A stretch of 64,000 nt of DNA. It comes from Acridotheres tristis. Its lineage: Eukaryota > Chordata > Aves > Passeriformes > Sturnidae. The position numbers and the translations under genes are program-made. Shown in pieces: positions 12,394-25,146 of the stretch. Each line of letters opens with the position of its first letter. Position 1 is the stretch's first letter. The stretch is from the NCBI GenBank assembly GCA_037013685.1, contig CM072894.1, forward strand, positions 24,241,529 through 24,305,528, written 5' to 3'. The notes beneath the pieces were generated by a model. That model was not told the origin of the DNA and ran no database searches. It worked only from the letters and a program-made list of their open reading frames with translations.

Positions 12394-14879
12394 AAAGTGT
12401 ATTCAGTTTGCATGGAACATTAAAGCAATGAGCTGTCATGCACTATAAGAAAATAACATGGCTAGACACACAATGAAGCAGAGTATATCAGGAACACTCA
12501 CTGGAATATTTTTAAATAGTCCTATATTTAAAAAGATTAGTTAAAAGAATACTCAGAAGTTATGAATTGTAAGCAAAGGTATTTATTAGGCTATTGACAC
12601 CTTAGATACAAAATTTCCTATTGTCTACAAATTCTAAAATAGCAGCAAAAGTTTGCTGATGTTATAGTATCTAAATGGAATCTTAGAAATCGGAAGGATT
12701 ATAGAAACACTTCAGTGTCATTATAAGAAAATGCAAGAGACAAATACATATTACAGATTTCAAAAATCACCCTTTTTTTTGTTTCTATATTGTAGGCAAG
12801 CTTGTCTATATGTAATTTATGGATAAATCAGAAAAATAGATTTCATCTTTACCGTTTTTCCCTGTTGAAAAAAACCTCCAGAGCAAACTGCACAAATAGG
12901 GGCCCCAAAAAACCAAAGTTATGTACATAAAGGGGTTGGTTCTTTCTCACCAGTCTAAAATTTGCTCATAGAACCAAATTAAAATAAAACCTCATGGGAA
13001 TTACACCTTTATGCAGTCCAAATTCTGGGTATCCACAGATGCCAGGTGCCATTCCCATAAGTTGGGGTGATGTGTATGGGAGTCGTTTTGGGAATTTTCA
13101 TCCTGATGCATTAACCAAGATGTGCTAACCCGACCTTACCCAGCCATTCTTGGAAGTTTTGTTACATGCGGCAAATAAAATTTAAGGAAATTTCCTTCAG
13201 ATTTCAGAGAGGGCAAATTAAGGTGAATGAAATTATTTCTACACTAAGCATATTATACGGACATGTTAGCTACCACAGCTTGCTTAGTGCCAGGATATCA
13301 AATCACATCATGTAACTTCATTCCAGTTCTGGCATTAGAGGTCTTTGTTAAAAGACAACCATCTTTTCAGTTCTTGCAACATGAGAGTATTTTTATCGAA
13401 CACTTTGTGAATGTTCAGGCACATGAATGAGACTGTGAATGGAGCAGGGTACGTGTTATTAGTGGAACCATAGGTACAGAAAAGATTTCTTGAGAATGAT
13501 ACAACTCTGTAGAAGACAGCTAGAAATTAGGACCTGGTTAGCAGTCTTAGCTAAGCAGGGTATGTCTTATTTTGCATTATGTGCCCTTATTTTATCGATG
13601 TGTAATGTACTGTCTGGCATATCACATCAGAGAGCTTCCTCAGCTGATGCAGAAAGTGACTGTGACAGCTGTTTTTATTGCAAATCTCTCCTCCAGTGTC
13701 CCTTCTGCTATAAAATTGGGAAACAAATGAGAGAACTTGATGAATAGCAGATTCAGTTTATTGGCAGTTACATTTATTTTTCTATCTTTGTATAAAACAT
13801 GAAGTATCAATATATCAATCTTTATATATATGACTGGAACCATATTTTTCCAGCCTGTGCACAGTGCTTGTATTCTAGGCTCATAAGGTCTGTGGGAAAA
13901 GGCCCTCTGAGTGTTTGAATAACTCTTGGCACAATAGAGCTTAAAGGATGATTTGTGCCTTTGGGCACTGCAGCCATGTAAGTACGGAACATCTGAAATA
14001 TATTCTGGAATATGGAACTGAAAATTAAATGGGAAATGCTCATTATGTTGCATGTGTTATGATCAGCCTAATTTGTAAGTACTGAAGTGTTTTGTCCTCA
14101 GAGGAACATTAGGTAATATCTGGATGAGCCCAGAGCAGCTTTGGCTCAGATTTACAATGTTATTCAGGTACTTCCCTCACACTGATTTCCAAAGGCAATG
14201 GGGACAGATTGACTAGACTCCAGTGACCACCACCATTTATTCTTATTACTGAGGGGATGCTTTGGAGCAGATAGGTTGCACAGTATCTACCTGCTTAAAT
14301 CCTGATCAGTCTTAGACAGGTGACCAACACCGTGACAATGAGCCTAGGAAACAGAGATAACTCTAATCACAAACAGATGCCAAACTGACTATTTTGGCCT
14401 ATAGAAATCTGTACTTGGACATTGGTTGCAGACTTAAGCATTGAGAAACCATTGAAACCCTTCTTAATTCAACTCAAATCTTAGGATTTAGATCTTAATA
14501 TAAGATCTATTTATGTTCTTGAGTGGGTAGAACAGGATAGCAGGGGGGAAAGGGGAATGCTGGGCCAAAAGCTGGAAGCTGGGCCAGGTACAAGTGCCCC
14601 AAGTACAGGTAGACCTGGAAAGTAGGCTGTAGCAAGACGTTGGTGCTTGTTGGAGACATTTTCAATAGCCTAGTTTAAACATGCAACTGAACTGCCTCTA
14701 TAAACCTAAGTACATCATTCATTATGTGGGTCTTCTGCATATCTTCTGAATGCTGAAGACATCTTTGCATGCTATAAATAATTATTGATATTTCACATAA
14801 GACACACTAACCATACTCCAGGACGGAGGTGTTATTGATTTAGCCATTACTTTTCACATTTCTTCTTTACCCTTAGAAG

Positions 14880-15000
14880 ATCTGCTGCTCACTGCATTTT
14901 ATAATTATTACAGTCTGGAATTATAAATGCTCCCAGAAACACCCGTATTTCAGCTAATAAAACAACAGACTAGTGCATTAGATAGGATATTTGCTTTTGG
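14880..15000. other. Short candidate conserved noncoding block
   Basis: Homeodomain-type words are clustered here (TTATAATTATTACAG, GAATTATAAATGC, CAGCTAATAAAAC, GTGCATTAGATAGG), with one retained CpG in ACACCCGTA. No coding potential is visible. Confidence 0.22.
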
Positions 15001-16026
15001 TTTAAATCTCAGGTTTATGTCTTACTTTTATCATATCTGTATATACAACAAAGTGAATCATAATATATAGATACAATCTCACTGGCCATAAATCTCTAGG
15101 GAGGAAGATCCCATCTTGACCAGAACTTTGTACTAGGTTCTATTTTACAATACTGACTTTAGAAACTGAAAAGAAATAATGTAGCATCAGCTATCATAAA
15201 AGAAATCACCTTTCTCCTGCCATTGTCCCACACACTTTGAATTCAGTATTGTCTTATTGTCTCTTTAGCAGGGATGTGCCCTACCTGCAGTTGCACATAC
15301 CACACCACTGAGTGTCCAAGAAAGTGAAATTGCAAGCTTTTAATATAAACAGCACCTTCAATCATTGAAAAATAACAAGCTTTTAAGGTATGTATTTTCA
15401 CATGTAATGTACCTATGCATGGGTTTCTCAATATACATACAATATACATGCAAAGATGAAGAAAGAGTGAATGTTAAATTGCTACTTTTTCATTCTGGTC
15501 TACAGATCTATTCTATTGTCCTACTTAAACAGTTTATCTTCACACTGACTCCATTTTTTATTTCTATAAAATGGGAATACCAGTATTTGCCAGTACATGG
15601 TATTGGAGATATATGCAGTCAGTACAAATTCACCTGTAAATAATATAAGTAGGATAGGATATGTGGCATGTGGATATTCATTTGTGCTTCTTGGTTGTGC
15701 ATGGCCAAGAGCAATGCTCAGAGTTTTGAACACTAGTCTGTGCTCACACATGGCAAGGATGTAGAGTAAAAAAACAAATGATGGAATTAGAGTGCTGTGT
15801 GACCTTGTTTTTTCCTTCTCTGTGCTTTAATTCCTCTTCCTTTCACAAGGAATACTGTAATTTTCCTCAAACTTAGAGTGAATTTTGAGGTCTTAGAAAA
15901 AAGGACGAGTGCTACAAAAACCCCACACTGGGTAAAAGATATAGCTTGGAGCTAATCTTGAAAACATTTAAAGTCAGCTTTCTTCATGTTCTTTTAATGA
16001 ATAAGAACACTGGTTCATTTTTGGGG

Positions 16027-16085
16027 CCATAAATTGTCATAAAACTCATGGCGTTGACCAGTCCATATTTATGGCTCCATAAAAC
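16027..16085. promoter_or_regulatory. Cluster of four CDX/HOX13-like CCATAAA motifs
   Basis: Within 59 bp there are CCATAAA at 16027-16033, GTCATAAAAC at 16036-16045, the inverted form TTTATGG at 16068-16074, and CCATAAAAC at 16077-16085. Caudal (CDX) and posterior HOX proteins prefer (C/T)(C/A)ATAAA cores. A GGCGTTGACC segment with a retained CpG sits between them. The element is immediately followed by a TA-rich tract. Activity as an enhancer is inference from motif density. Confidence 0.4.
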
Positions 16086-16087
16086 AC

Positions 16088-16138
16088 TATATTTAATATA
16101 TCTATATATCTATACTATATCTAATATAATATATATCT
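16088..16138. repeat. TA-rich low-complexity tract
   Basis: Interrupted TATA/CTATA repeats (ATCTATATATCTATAC and similar) directly after the CCATAAA motif cluster. Confidence 0.9.
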
Positions 16139-16668
16139 TGTACAACAAGGAATAATTGATAGCCAGGCAATAGAATTGTTCCAATTGTTTTATTTTGTCC
16201 CAGTTTTATCTTTTATTCTTTGCTTTTGTGTTTGATTTTGAGCAATTTTTGGGACTTCTGATTTGACACAGGCAGAAAAAATAATTGAACTTTTTTCCCA
16301 CTAGCCACCAAGACAGGGTCCAAGTGTTTTATGGAAACATAAAAATATCAGTCTCATTTAACAATAAGAATTTTCTTCCCTTTCTCCCTATCTTCACTGT
16401 GGTACTCCAGAGGATATTGGCATCTGAAAAGTGCTCGGTGCTAAATTAACTGGGTCACCCTGTGACCTGTACTGCACAGATCTTACTTTTTAATGGCTTC
16501 CATGTCTTCTGGCATTTACTGCCTTAGCAGGCTGGGAGAAGGAGGGTAGGGAAATCATATGCATTAATTATATAGCTTATTTGCATGAATAGTGTCTTTT
16601 TAAACAAAACCACAATTTGTTGTCTTTTCCTTTAACAAAGTATTAAAAAGTATTTGTACTTGCAAGCC

Positions 16669-16684
16669 AAAAAAAAAAAAAAAA
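16669..16684 (+). repeat. Poly-A tract, 16 bases
   Basis: A run of 16 A about 175 bp upstream of the CR1 fragment. CR1 does not use poly-A tails and the run is not adjacent to the element, so the two are unrelated. Confidence 0.95.
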
Positions 16685-16859
16685 TCAAGTATCTTTCAGT
16701 TCCCATACCAGAAACCTGAATTTATTTTCCTCCAGGGTTCTGGCAGAAACATTAGAAGTTCCTGGGAAAATATGGCTACTACTTGATTTTTAATATGAAA
16801 CTCATTTATCAAGCAGATCTAATTATTATTAATATCCATTTCTTCATGTGGAGAAGTTC

Positions 16860-17171
16860 CAGGCCAGGCACTGGCCTGCTGGTCCCTGCTCTCTGGTGAT
16901 CACCTATAGGACACAAGGGAACATCCTGAAACTGTGTTGGGGGAGGTTTGGGTTGGATATTAGGAAAAGGTTCTTGACCCAGAGGGTGTCTGGGCACTGG
17001 GACAGGATCCCCAGGGAAGTGGTCACAGCACTGAGCCTGGCAGAGTTCGGGAAGTGTTTGGACAGTGCTCTCAGGCACAGGGTGTGACTCTTGGGGTGTC
17101 CTGCACAGGGTCAGGACTTGGATTCAATTGTCATCGTGGGTCCCTGCCAGCTGAGGAGATTCTATGATTCT
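16860..17171 (+). mobile_element. CR1 LINE, 5'-truncated 3' end fragment
   Basis: This is the 3' end of a Chicken Repeat 1 non-LTR retrotransposon in plus orientation. The nucleotide text follows the CR1 3' consensus as I know it: TTGGATATTAGGAAAAGGTT, CCCAGAGGGTG, CCCCAGGGAAGTGGTCACAG, GTGACTCTTGGGGTGTCCTG, and a terminal ATTCTATGATTCT. The frame 16848-17087 translates to the C-terminal end of CR1 ORF2, including RKRFLTQRVSGHWDRIPREV, and then runs into the short 3' UTR. Reverse transcriptase and endonuclease are absent, as expected for a 5'-truncated, dead copy. The left boundary is approximate because similarity fades around 16850-16880. I cannot assign the subfamily. CR1 of this type is typical of birds and other sauropsids, which is the main evidence for the host. 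Confidence 0.93.
17159..17171 (+). repeat. CR1 3'-terminal octamer-type tail
   Basis: The sequence ATTCTATGATTCT closes the CR1 fragment. Avian CR1 copies end in a short direct repeat of the ATTCTATG type in place of a poly-A tail, and here about one and a half units remain. This fixes the 3' boundary and the orientation of the element. Confidence 0.88.
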
Positions 17172-19438
17172 GAATATATTTTCACAAGCAGGGTGAATAA
17201 AAATGTCCACACTAAAATCAGAGGAACTGTGATGGTTGTCAGCAGCCAAAAACTTGCCTTGGAAAATACAAGCACAGGGTATCTAAGCAAGTTAATTTTT
17301 TGGTTTACTTTTTCCCTCCACTGATATAGTCTCTTCTCAGAGTCCATTTATTCAAGCTGGGATCAGCAGATAATTCCTCCTGAGCTGCTAAAGATAACTT
17401 TATGTTATACAACTCACGTCAGTGGTGTTATTTTAATAACCTAATGATTAGTTCATTCCACTGTTAATCTGTTCCATATGCAACAGGTTAGTCTACTTTG
17501 ACTTTAAGGAACATAATTTGAATTTCAGTCTCCAAATTTTATTTTGAGTTATTGCTAATCAATATCAGTTTTAATAATTCCTGTTTCTAAAGAGTATCAT
17601 AATCATGTTTTCTGTCCCGATTTGATGTTCATTTTCTATGTTTGTAAGTATGTAAATAATTAGATTTTGTACACAATATGTAATATAACCTCAAATGCAT
17701 ATACAGGCCTATTTATTTTGATAATTACCTACGTTTCCCAAACTAAGCCATTCAGTTACTCTTATTTGTAACACAGGAGGTCTGAGGAAGAGATGAGATA
17801 TGAATATGAACCCACATTTTTCAATGTAGGTTCTTAACTATGAAAGCATCTTTTTCAAAGGTTTGCATAGGTAATATACTTGGAAATCTTAGCACATCTA
17901 CATAAAACTATGAGAAAGAATACTTTTTCACCTTCCAGGAAAAGCAGGTTGCAAGAGCTTTCTTAGTGTCCCCTAACCATCACAAATGTATTTTCCTGGT
18001 TTGAGAGCAAGAAGCATGAGATAAGACAAATGTGTAATTACTTCTTGACCCACTCTTCTAGGTTATACATTTTCATGAGATGCCATGATTCATTATTTGC
18101 ATTGATATGTGCAGAAGGATGGGGCTGCTTAGTTGATATTCATTTATTCAACAGTCTGTAATCTATATTTAATGGAGTACCAGACTGTGGCATAATAAAC
18201 CGTTTAAAAAGATAGCTGCTGCTTACACAGGGGTTATTGCTTGCATAACCTGTACTTACTTTTCATTACAAAACTAAAAGAGCAAAGCATAATTCACACA
18301 AGAAAATGAAGTTAACATTTAATGGCTTGAAAAATGATAGTGTACCATAATGCTGTGCAGTACTCTGAACACTTATAAAACAAAACAAGAGAGCAAAAAA
18401 AAATAAATACAAATAAAAAAGCATTAACAGTGCACTGTGAAATATGGCCACAAAGCAAAACAATGCATTCTAGTTTGCCACCTGCTTAGCTGGACCACTC
18501 AAAGATTGCTAATTATTCTGAAGCAAGTTACTGAGCACACAAAAGACCTACAGCAGCACAAATGCTCAAATATTTTTTGTTACATTTTTTTCTTAATGTT
18601 TGTTGAATTTCTCTTCCTTATGGTTTCCTCCATGGAAATAGAAGTCTTCACATCATACATAAAGTGCTGTTTGCTCTGCATATAGCCATGGATGCTATTG
18701 ACAAACATGATTGCCTCTAGAGAGACATCTTACTGTGGGTCAGATACCCTCCAGATTTGTTAAGATGAAAAGTCTGATTTTGAAACTGATAGCACAGTGA
18801 GGGAGGTGTGCTCTGGTAAACACGATCAGTGAGGAAAACTTCAAGGCAGTTGTTGGGATGATGGTAGTAAGCCCCAAATTTTGGGACACTTATAAGTCTA
18901 ACACCTTTGACTATTTCAGTAATAACAGGTGTTTCCAAGTAATCTCTTGCTGGACTTCCCAATCAGCTTATCTTCTAAAAACAAATGCTATTTCAGGCAG
19001 CATCTGAAGCCCTGCAGAATTCTGAAATTCCTTATATTGGGAAATATGACTTTTGCTCTTGGTGAAAACTTGACAGGAACATGTTCTTGCATACACAGGA
19101 AGTTACTGAGTGACAGCAGCAGCAGAGTGTGGGTTCAGCAAATTCAGCTATTCCTCCGTTGGGGAGTCATGAAGTCTCCAGCACCACCTTCCACTGAGAC
19201 ACCACTGGAGGCACCTAAAAACCAAACCAACAGAAATGTTGGAAATTCCAGTACAAAAGCACATCCGTGGCCATCTCCTGCTGGCATATGGAGCTCACCT
19301 ACAAGAATTTGAAGGGAAATTTTCACCTTCCAGGCAGCAGAAAATTGTTTCCTATTAAGTATGGAGACTTCTGTTTCAGAAAAAAACCTCCACATAGTCT
19401 TCTTAGATTAATGTGAAGACAGAAAAAAAAAGCCACTT

Positions 19439-19456
19439 AAAAATAAATAAATAAAA
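19439..19456 (+). repeat. Short AAAT microsatellite
   Basis: Three to four AAAT units. A simple repeat. Confidence 0.85.
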
Positions 19457-21444
19457 GAAAACACTCTCAAGGGCATTAGAAATATAATTAAATTGGTGGC
19501 TAAAGGATTTCAAGTGCCAATTAGGGGTCACTGTAGGGTTGAATAAATTGGAGAAGTTTTTTTTTAATCCTTACATTTAAGAAGCTTTTTCTACTTGTAA
19601 TGCTATCACATTGTATAATTCAGCAAGTAAACGTGATATACATAGAAAATTAATGATCACGCCTTGTTGCCTTTTAAAGCTCCCTTTTTCTCTGTATGTC
19701 TGGTGAAGAACTTTTCTATTTTAGTGTCTTTACTTGCTCTCTTCTGGGACTTGCATGAACACCACAGAAAGCTGACACCTGGGAATCCTAGCAGTTGCCT
19801 TAAGGGCAATTAGCTATAAAAGATAGGGCTAAAAGCTAATTGCTCTGGTTTAGTTCTCAAAGTGCAGGTGAAGTTTGCTGAGAAATGAAAGTTGAAGGGG
19901 AGAAAGGCCAGTTAAAAGTTTCTCTCTTGAGTTTATCTGGAGCTTTTAGGACTGAAAACTTCTGCCAGTTCAGCAGTAAATCGCATGTTCTAGTATCTGC
20001 TGGGATAAGGTCCTGAGTTTTCACTTTTTAGTTTACATTCTTGGGGATATTTTGTGCCTTTCCTTCTCTTGTTGGGGAGCTGGCAGGGAGTGAAAGGGAA
20101 AACAGCATCAAAAATGGGACTGGAAAGAAGAAAAGGTCTAAACTGCCAATGTTTCTAGAGCTTGTGTGGCTACAAAGTGTGCTTTGTAGGAGTTAAGGGA
20201 TTTAAGCTGGGTGTATGATGACAGCTGGGGGAAGGAATTTATGATGTTCTTCATTTGGCTTGGTAACTAAAGACAATACACTGTCTTCCCAGATAATTTT
20301 TACATTAGACATGTAGAAAAAAATGGATGTTTAGGAAAGATTTGAAGGTGGTTCTATGTATTTGAGTTTGGGTATGGGAGGAATGCAATGGGAAATTATA
20401 AAATAGCTGTTGTATTCTGAACAGCTGACTCACTGGAAATAGGAGAGGAAATGCCTTCCCATCTCAAAATCTCTGAGTTCTCAAGTAATTTTCCTGTCAT
20501 GAGAAAATTTTTTTAAAACGTTCAGTTTGCAACAAACACACAAAATGTTTGTTTCAGTGTCTCTAAAACATCCTGTTTCTGCCACTTTATGGTTTTTTCT
20601 GACTCTACTATTTAAAAACAAAATTGAGACAAAAGTTTTTCTTCTATTCATTTTGAAATGTCAAGAAATGTCGTATGAATAATGGGTAAGGAAGGAAATC
20701 ACAAAGTCTGGATTCAGAAATCTGCCTAAATTACCCAGTTCTACAAATAGCGCTGATAATGTAACACGTCTTCAAAAAGCTCCCAGCTGGCTCTATTTCC
20801 ATGAATTAGACTTAGATTTACTGACAATCATTTACTGTCAATGTTGAACAAACTGTAGTTTGCTCCCTCATGCTTCCAAAAGTGTCTTGGTGTAAAGTGC
20901 ATATCCCAGAAATGGCAGGGTGCCTGTGTTTGCCACCTCCCTCTCCACCAACAGGATGGCTGTGTTTCGTTCCCTGGTATTCATCCACCTGCAGAAGATG
21001 GGCCAAAAAGAGCCCATTCTGTGCACCTTTTTCTGTGCCTTTGTGTCTTACTTTCTGATTTAGGGAAGTTATTTGAAGTAACTTTCTGGTTATGAGAAGT
21101 TATTATTCTCCTGCCACGGTGTCCTTTGAGATTGATAAGGGATTGTGCTTAGCAGTTTGGACAGAAGGGGAAAATTAGGAAGGGACCAGACCAGGCATGT
21201 TCTCATGATCTGACCAGATCTGTTACATTTCCTTTGCTAAGACTGAGGCAATCTAACTATTGGAGACCCTGTTTTACATTTGCTAAATTTATATCCTTGC
21301 TGTAATGAAAGACAAGACAGAGTTTAGCAGTAAGGTTACGTAAGCATGGTTAATAATTTGGGAAGTTTGGACCCAGATACAGCAAATTGACTTGATGAGT
21401 GTCTGCAAACCACTTCCTACTGAAAAATGGAGAGAGGTCAGGTG

Positions 21445-21491
21445 TTGACATGCCCTAGAGAAGGATGCTCTTGACATGCCCTGGAGAAGGA
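21445..21491 (+). repeat. Two-copy tandem duplication, 26-bp period
   Basis: TTGACATGCCCTAGAGAAGG(A) at 21445-21465 recurs at 21471-21491 with one difference (A to G) over 21 bases, separated by TGCTC. It is a recent short tandem duplication with no coding context. Confidence 0.9.
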
Positions 21492-21782
21492 GACAGGTAG
21501 ATATATGACTTGCTAGAGAAAGTAGAAATTCGTGGATCTGTGATATCTGCTGTGGAAGGATATAATATTGATTTTGTATGTTCAAGTGCAAATGTGAATG
21601 AGTAAAATCAAGGCAACACTGCTTGAATGGAAAATCCAGAAATAGTTTGTCCAGATTTCAGAGATCACTGTTGAAACTTGTAAATTGCTGGTTCCAACCT
21701 TTCCAGAACATCAAGTGGAATTTAAAGGTGAGATATTGTCTTATCTTCAGTTTAATGTAAAAAAAACCAAACCAAAACAAAG

Positions 21783-21791
21783 CCCCCCCCC
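21783..21791 (+). repeat. Poly-C tract, 9 bases
   Basis: Short C run following an A/C-rich AAAAAAACCAAACCAAAAC segment. Confidence 0.93.
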
Positions 21792-23959
21792 TCTATTCAT
21801 TAGCATTTTCATCTTTTCAAGCAAATCAAGATTACTTTGATATATGTGGGCAAGAAAACCCTCAACTGAAATAAATTTTAGGCTAGTGGAGCATGCATTC
21901 AGGGAGAGGGGCTCAAACCCACACAGGGGGAGGACAGGATGGAGTGTAGGGCTCCCCTGCTGCACACAGCAGCTGGAGCCCCAAGATAATGGCTGGAGAG
22001 GCACCACCACTGTCTCCTGTCTCTTCCACACCTAACAGAGAACTGGTTACCTAAGAACTGTGTCGATTACCAAAGGCCAGTTAGTTGAATAAAAGTGAAG
22101 ATAGCAGCTCATATTTTAGATATAGGTTTAACTCCATGGTTCCTCAAATACTCTGTCAGTTCCTGGCAATGCTAAAAATGGGCACAGAAATCATCAGAGA
22201 CTTAAAATGTATGAAGATAAGTGCCTCCAGGGCAGAATTTTCATAGGTCTCCCTTTAAGACTGGGCTGTTTTGCTGGTTTTTCACGTATTTGAGTGTATT
22301 TTCTTGGTAAGTGCACTTTTCTAAGACAAAGCTGAATAAGGGTGGCAAAAGCAGCTCCTCATGTTCAGCACTAGGAAAGACCAACTGTGTGCAGAGGCAG
22401 CCAGCTGCAGCAGGGGAAGGAAGGACCAAGGTTTCCTGGCTTGCTAGGCTGATCCTGAAGCCTTTGATGACTAGGTCTGCCTGCTGCTCCAGGAGCCAGT
22501 GGGGGCTGAAAATGAACCAAAGAAACAAGTAGCAGGGGAAAAACATCAAGGCATTAAAAAGAAATGCTTGGTACTTTGAAAACGCCATTTCACTAAATAA
22601 TTGAGTTCCCTCTCCACATGCGTGCTTGTTCCATATGCTCAAAGTTTAAGCTAAGTATTTGCTTCTTTTTATTACTTCTCTGTTATCGGTACAAACATGT
22701 AATCTTGGGCTTACTGCTAAGTGTGTATCTGTCTTCAGTTTTTATGCTCTGTAATTCCAAAGAAAATCAGTTCCGGATAACTTGCATAGAAAAACTGTGC
22801 TCACTCTGCAGGCTAGAGTAGTTTAAAACTGTAGGCAATGATGGTAATCCTTTGTGTAGTTACACTGGTGTAAAGCCTGAGTAATTTTAATGTAGCAAAG
22901 AGAAGCATTAGGGTTGCTATTCTCAGGAGGATGCTCACTAATTATTTCTAGATAAGGTGGTGGGAATAATCACTGCTAGATATTGGAATGAAAAGTCAGT
23001 AATTTGTGTCCACATAATAATTCCAACATCTACTTCTGCTCAACTTCTATTATCACTTTTCTTTTTTCCTTTTAAATTGAGAAGGTACAAGAAAGCTTAC
23101 TAAAAATACAAGAAGTGAACAGTACACAGATCTTTGTGAACACTGCAGATCTGTATCAGGCAATGAGGTTTATAATAGGAATGGATTTGTGTGGCAGTAG
23201 GGTCACTGTGCAGTTAATGTGGTAGAGGGGATGGTGGCACTGAGTGCTGACCCACCCACTGCTCTACAAGGCAAACAGGGAAAGAGACAGTTTGGGCTGA
23301 TGGAGAGGTACTTGGTTTCCCATGTTGATCTAAAGCTATATCTGAGATCTGATCAGTTAGGAATTATTCCTAATACACATTAAAAATTGAAGTTCTGCCC
23401 CGAATGAAACCACTGTGTTCCCAGGTTGGTTCCTTTTCCACAGGGAGCCTAGTGAAGTACAGATAATTTCATTTTCTTGGAGCATAGCATTCTGAGATAA
23501 TTTGTGCCTGGAGGTATCAGGAATATATTTCTTATCCACAGAAGGATATGGAGATTAAAATTGTCCTAAGCGTAAACATCTTATTCTGAGTAGTCTTCTG
23601 AAATTATTAGGATTTTTTTTACATTTTTCTTTTAGTTTGAGGAAATTCTTCAAATCCTGTTCTCTTCCCAGAAACTGCTGACTCCCAACAGTGCCATGCA
23701 CACTAACATGTTTTTTTTAAGAATTATTTTGGCCAATCAGTTGTCAGTTGCAGGAGCTTATCCTGGCAGGGTGCCTATTTTGTCCTTTTTCCTTTATAAA
23801 TCTTGTTTTCAGTACAGGTTTGGGCTTTGTCAACTCAACCCCAATACACTTTTTCAGCTGGCATTATTATGCGCCTTTAGAGATAGCCAGGTGCTGACAC
23901 TGAGGAACACTGATATTAGAGAGGTTTTGTTGTTACAACAGTAGTGACCTCATGGCATT

Positions 23960-24490
23960 TCACCTGTAATTTCTTTTACACAATCCCTGGTACCTTCAGG
24001 TTCAAGCATTGTGTAATTTTATCAGGCCTTCGGGTGATGCTCCCACTCAGCCATCAGGGATGATCTGGAGACCTTCCCTTTCATTCCCGGCAGTCACCAT
24101 GAGATGGCAGCTGTCACTTGCTGGACTTGTTTCACTCCATTTGAACCACAACGACTCAAAGCTTATTGATCCTTGGAGACACCGAGCTTTCCAGCTCCTC
24201 TGCTCGCTGTTCGCAGCATGCAAGTGTGAAACTTTACAAGTGACTTTTAAAGGCAGCCAAGGAATGTGTGAGACAGATTGTTAGGGGGAAAAAAAGCAAA
24301 CCAAAAACAAAACAACAACTCAACATTATTTAATTTGATGGTGCAGAGCTTTATGCCAAAATAAGGCATGTGTTTGCTGTTAGCAATCAAAGAGGTTTAG
24401 CAATGAAAAGTGACATTTTGTTTATGGGATTTTACAAGCAGAGGCTCCCTAGGGAAATTAATTTGGCCCTCTGGAATGCTGCCCTCCTCC
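23960..24490. other. Candidate conserved noncoding element
   Basis: Repeat-poor, mixed-composition sequence with retained CpGs (GCCTTCGGGTG, TTCCCGGCAG, CACAACGACTC, ACACCGAGC, CTCGCTGTTCGCAGC) in a CpG-poor window, followed by AT-rich motif-dense text (TAATTTGATGG, GCAATCAAAG, GGAAATTAATTTGGCC). The plus strand is open over 24009-24284, but the translation is featureless. A regulatory element or a noncoding exon would fit. Coding function is not supported. Confidence 0.35.
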
Positions 24491-25104
24491 ATGTCACTTT
24501 CCCTGCAGCCCCAGCATTTTTTCTACCACCAAGCTTTATATAAGTTTTTGGGTAGCTAGAACCCAGAGGGAGGGATGTGGGTGCAGTGGGTAGCTTCCCT
24601 AGCTCCACATTGCATTGTAAACCCATGACAGGTCTCCAGCATTTTCATAGTGCTCCCTAATAAATCATCAGGCCCAGATCCTGGACTGCAGCTAATAAGC
24701 TACCATCTAGAGAGCTGGGTTTTATTTTGTCCTTTCAATAAAATCCCAGAGCACAAACCCAAGCTTTTTAAAATAGTGGTCCCCAAACATAGCCTGGAGG
24801 CAGTCTAAATAATTTAGATCCTTCTTCATCTCTGTATGCTGTGGAAAAAAAAGAAGCCTGGAAATTCTCAACTTATTTCTTAATAACAGATTTCTCCAAT
24901 TTGTGTCTCTATTCTCTCTAGCTATATTCCCACCCTCCATTTTCAACTGTAAAGTTCTTCTCATCTTTTCGTGAACTGAATGTCCTATAATTTTTTTCAA
25001 TGTGTATTTTCAAACAGTTGCTCCCATCCATCCTGTAGGTTGTCAAATGATATACACAAATAAGTACTTTGCTTCTTAGTGATTTTTTTCCTTTGTGGAA
25101 ATCA

Positions 25105-25146
25105 GTATATATTTATATACTTTATATATTTATATATATATTTATA
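25105..25146. repeat. TA-rich low-complexity tract
   Basis: Interrupted TATATTTATA repeats. An ordinary AT microsatellite remnant. Confidence 0.9.

Larger units (their letters stand above)
12271..16000. other. Noncoding, unique AT-rich sequence
   Basis: 12270-12390 is rich in TAAT words (CATTTAATAATAATTG, GGTGTAATTAG) and ends in a T12 tract. The 137-codon minus-strand frame at 13640-14053 has no domain or codon signal that I can see, and an overlapping 73-codon frame argues for chance. The candidate block at 14880-15000 lies here. Confidence 0.65.
17172..23959. other. Noncoding, unique sequence
   Basis: After the CR1 copy the sequence is unique and moderately AT-rich. Frames of 127 codons (18929-19312, plus) and 133 codons (22241-22642, minus) overlap opposite-strand frames and resemble no protein. 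The 26-bp-period duplication at 21445-21491 and a C9 tract are the only repeats seen. Confidence 0.65.

Noticed and set aside
13640..14053. 137-codon minus-strand frame
   Set aside because: The translation resembles no family, another frame overlaps it on the same strand, and there is no conserved-looking codon pattern.
16453..16467. GGTCAC-CCT-GTGACC inverted repeat resembling an estrogen response element
   Set aside because: The spacing between the GGTCA and TGACC halves is 5, not 3, so it is not a standard ERE.
25105..25146. TA-rich tract as a possible replication origin or matrix attachment site
   Set aside because: Several equivalent TA tracts occur in the window. Composition alone does not support a function.
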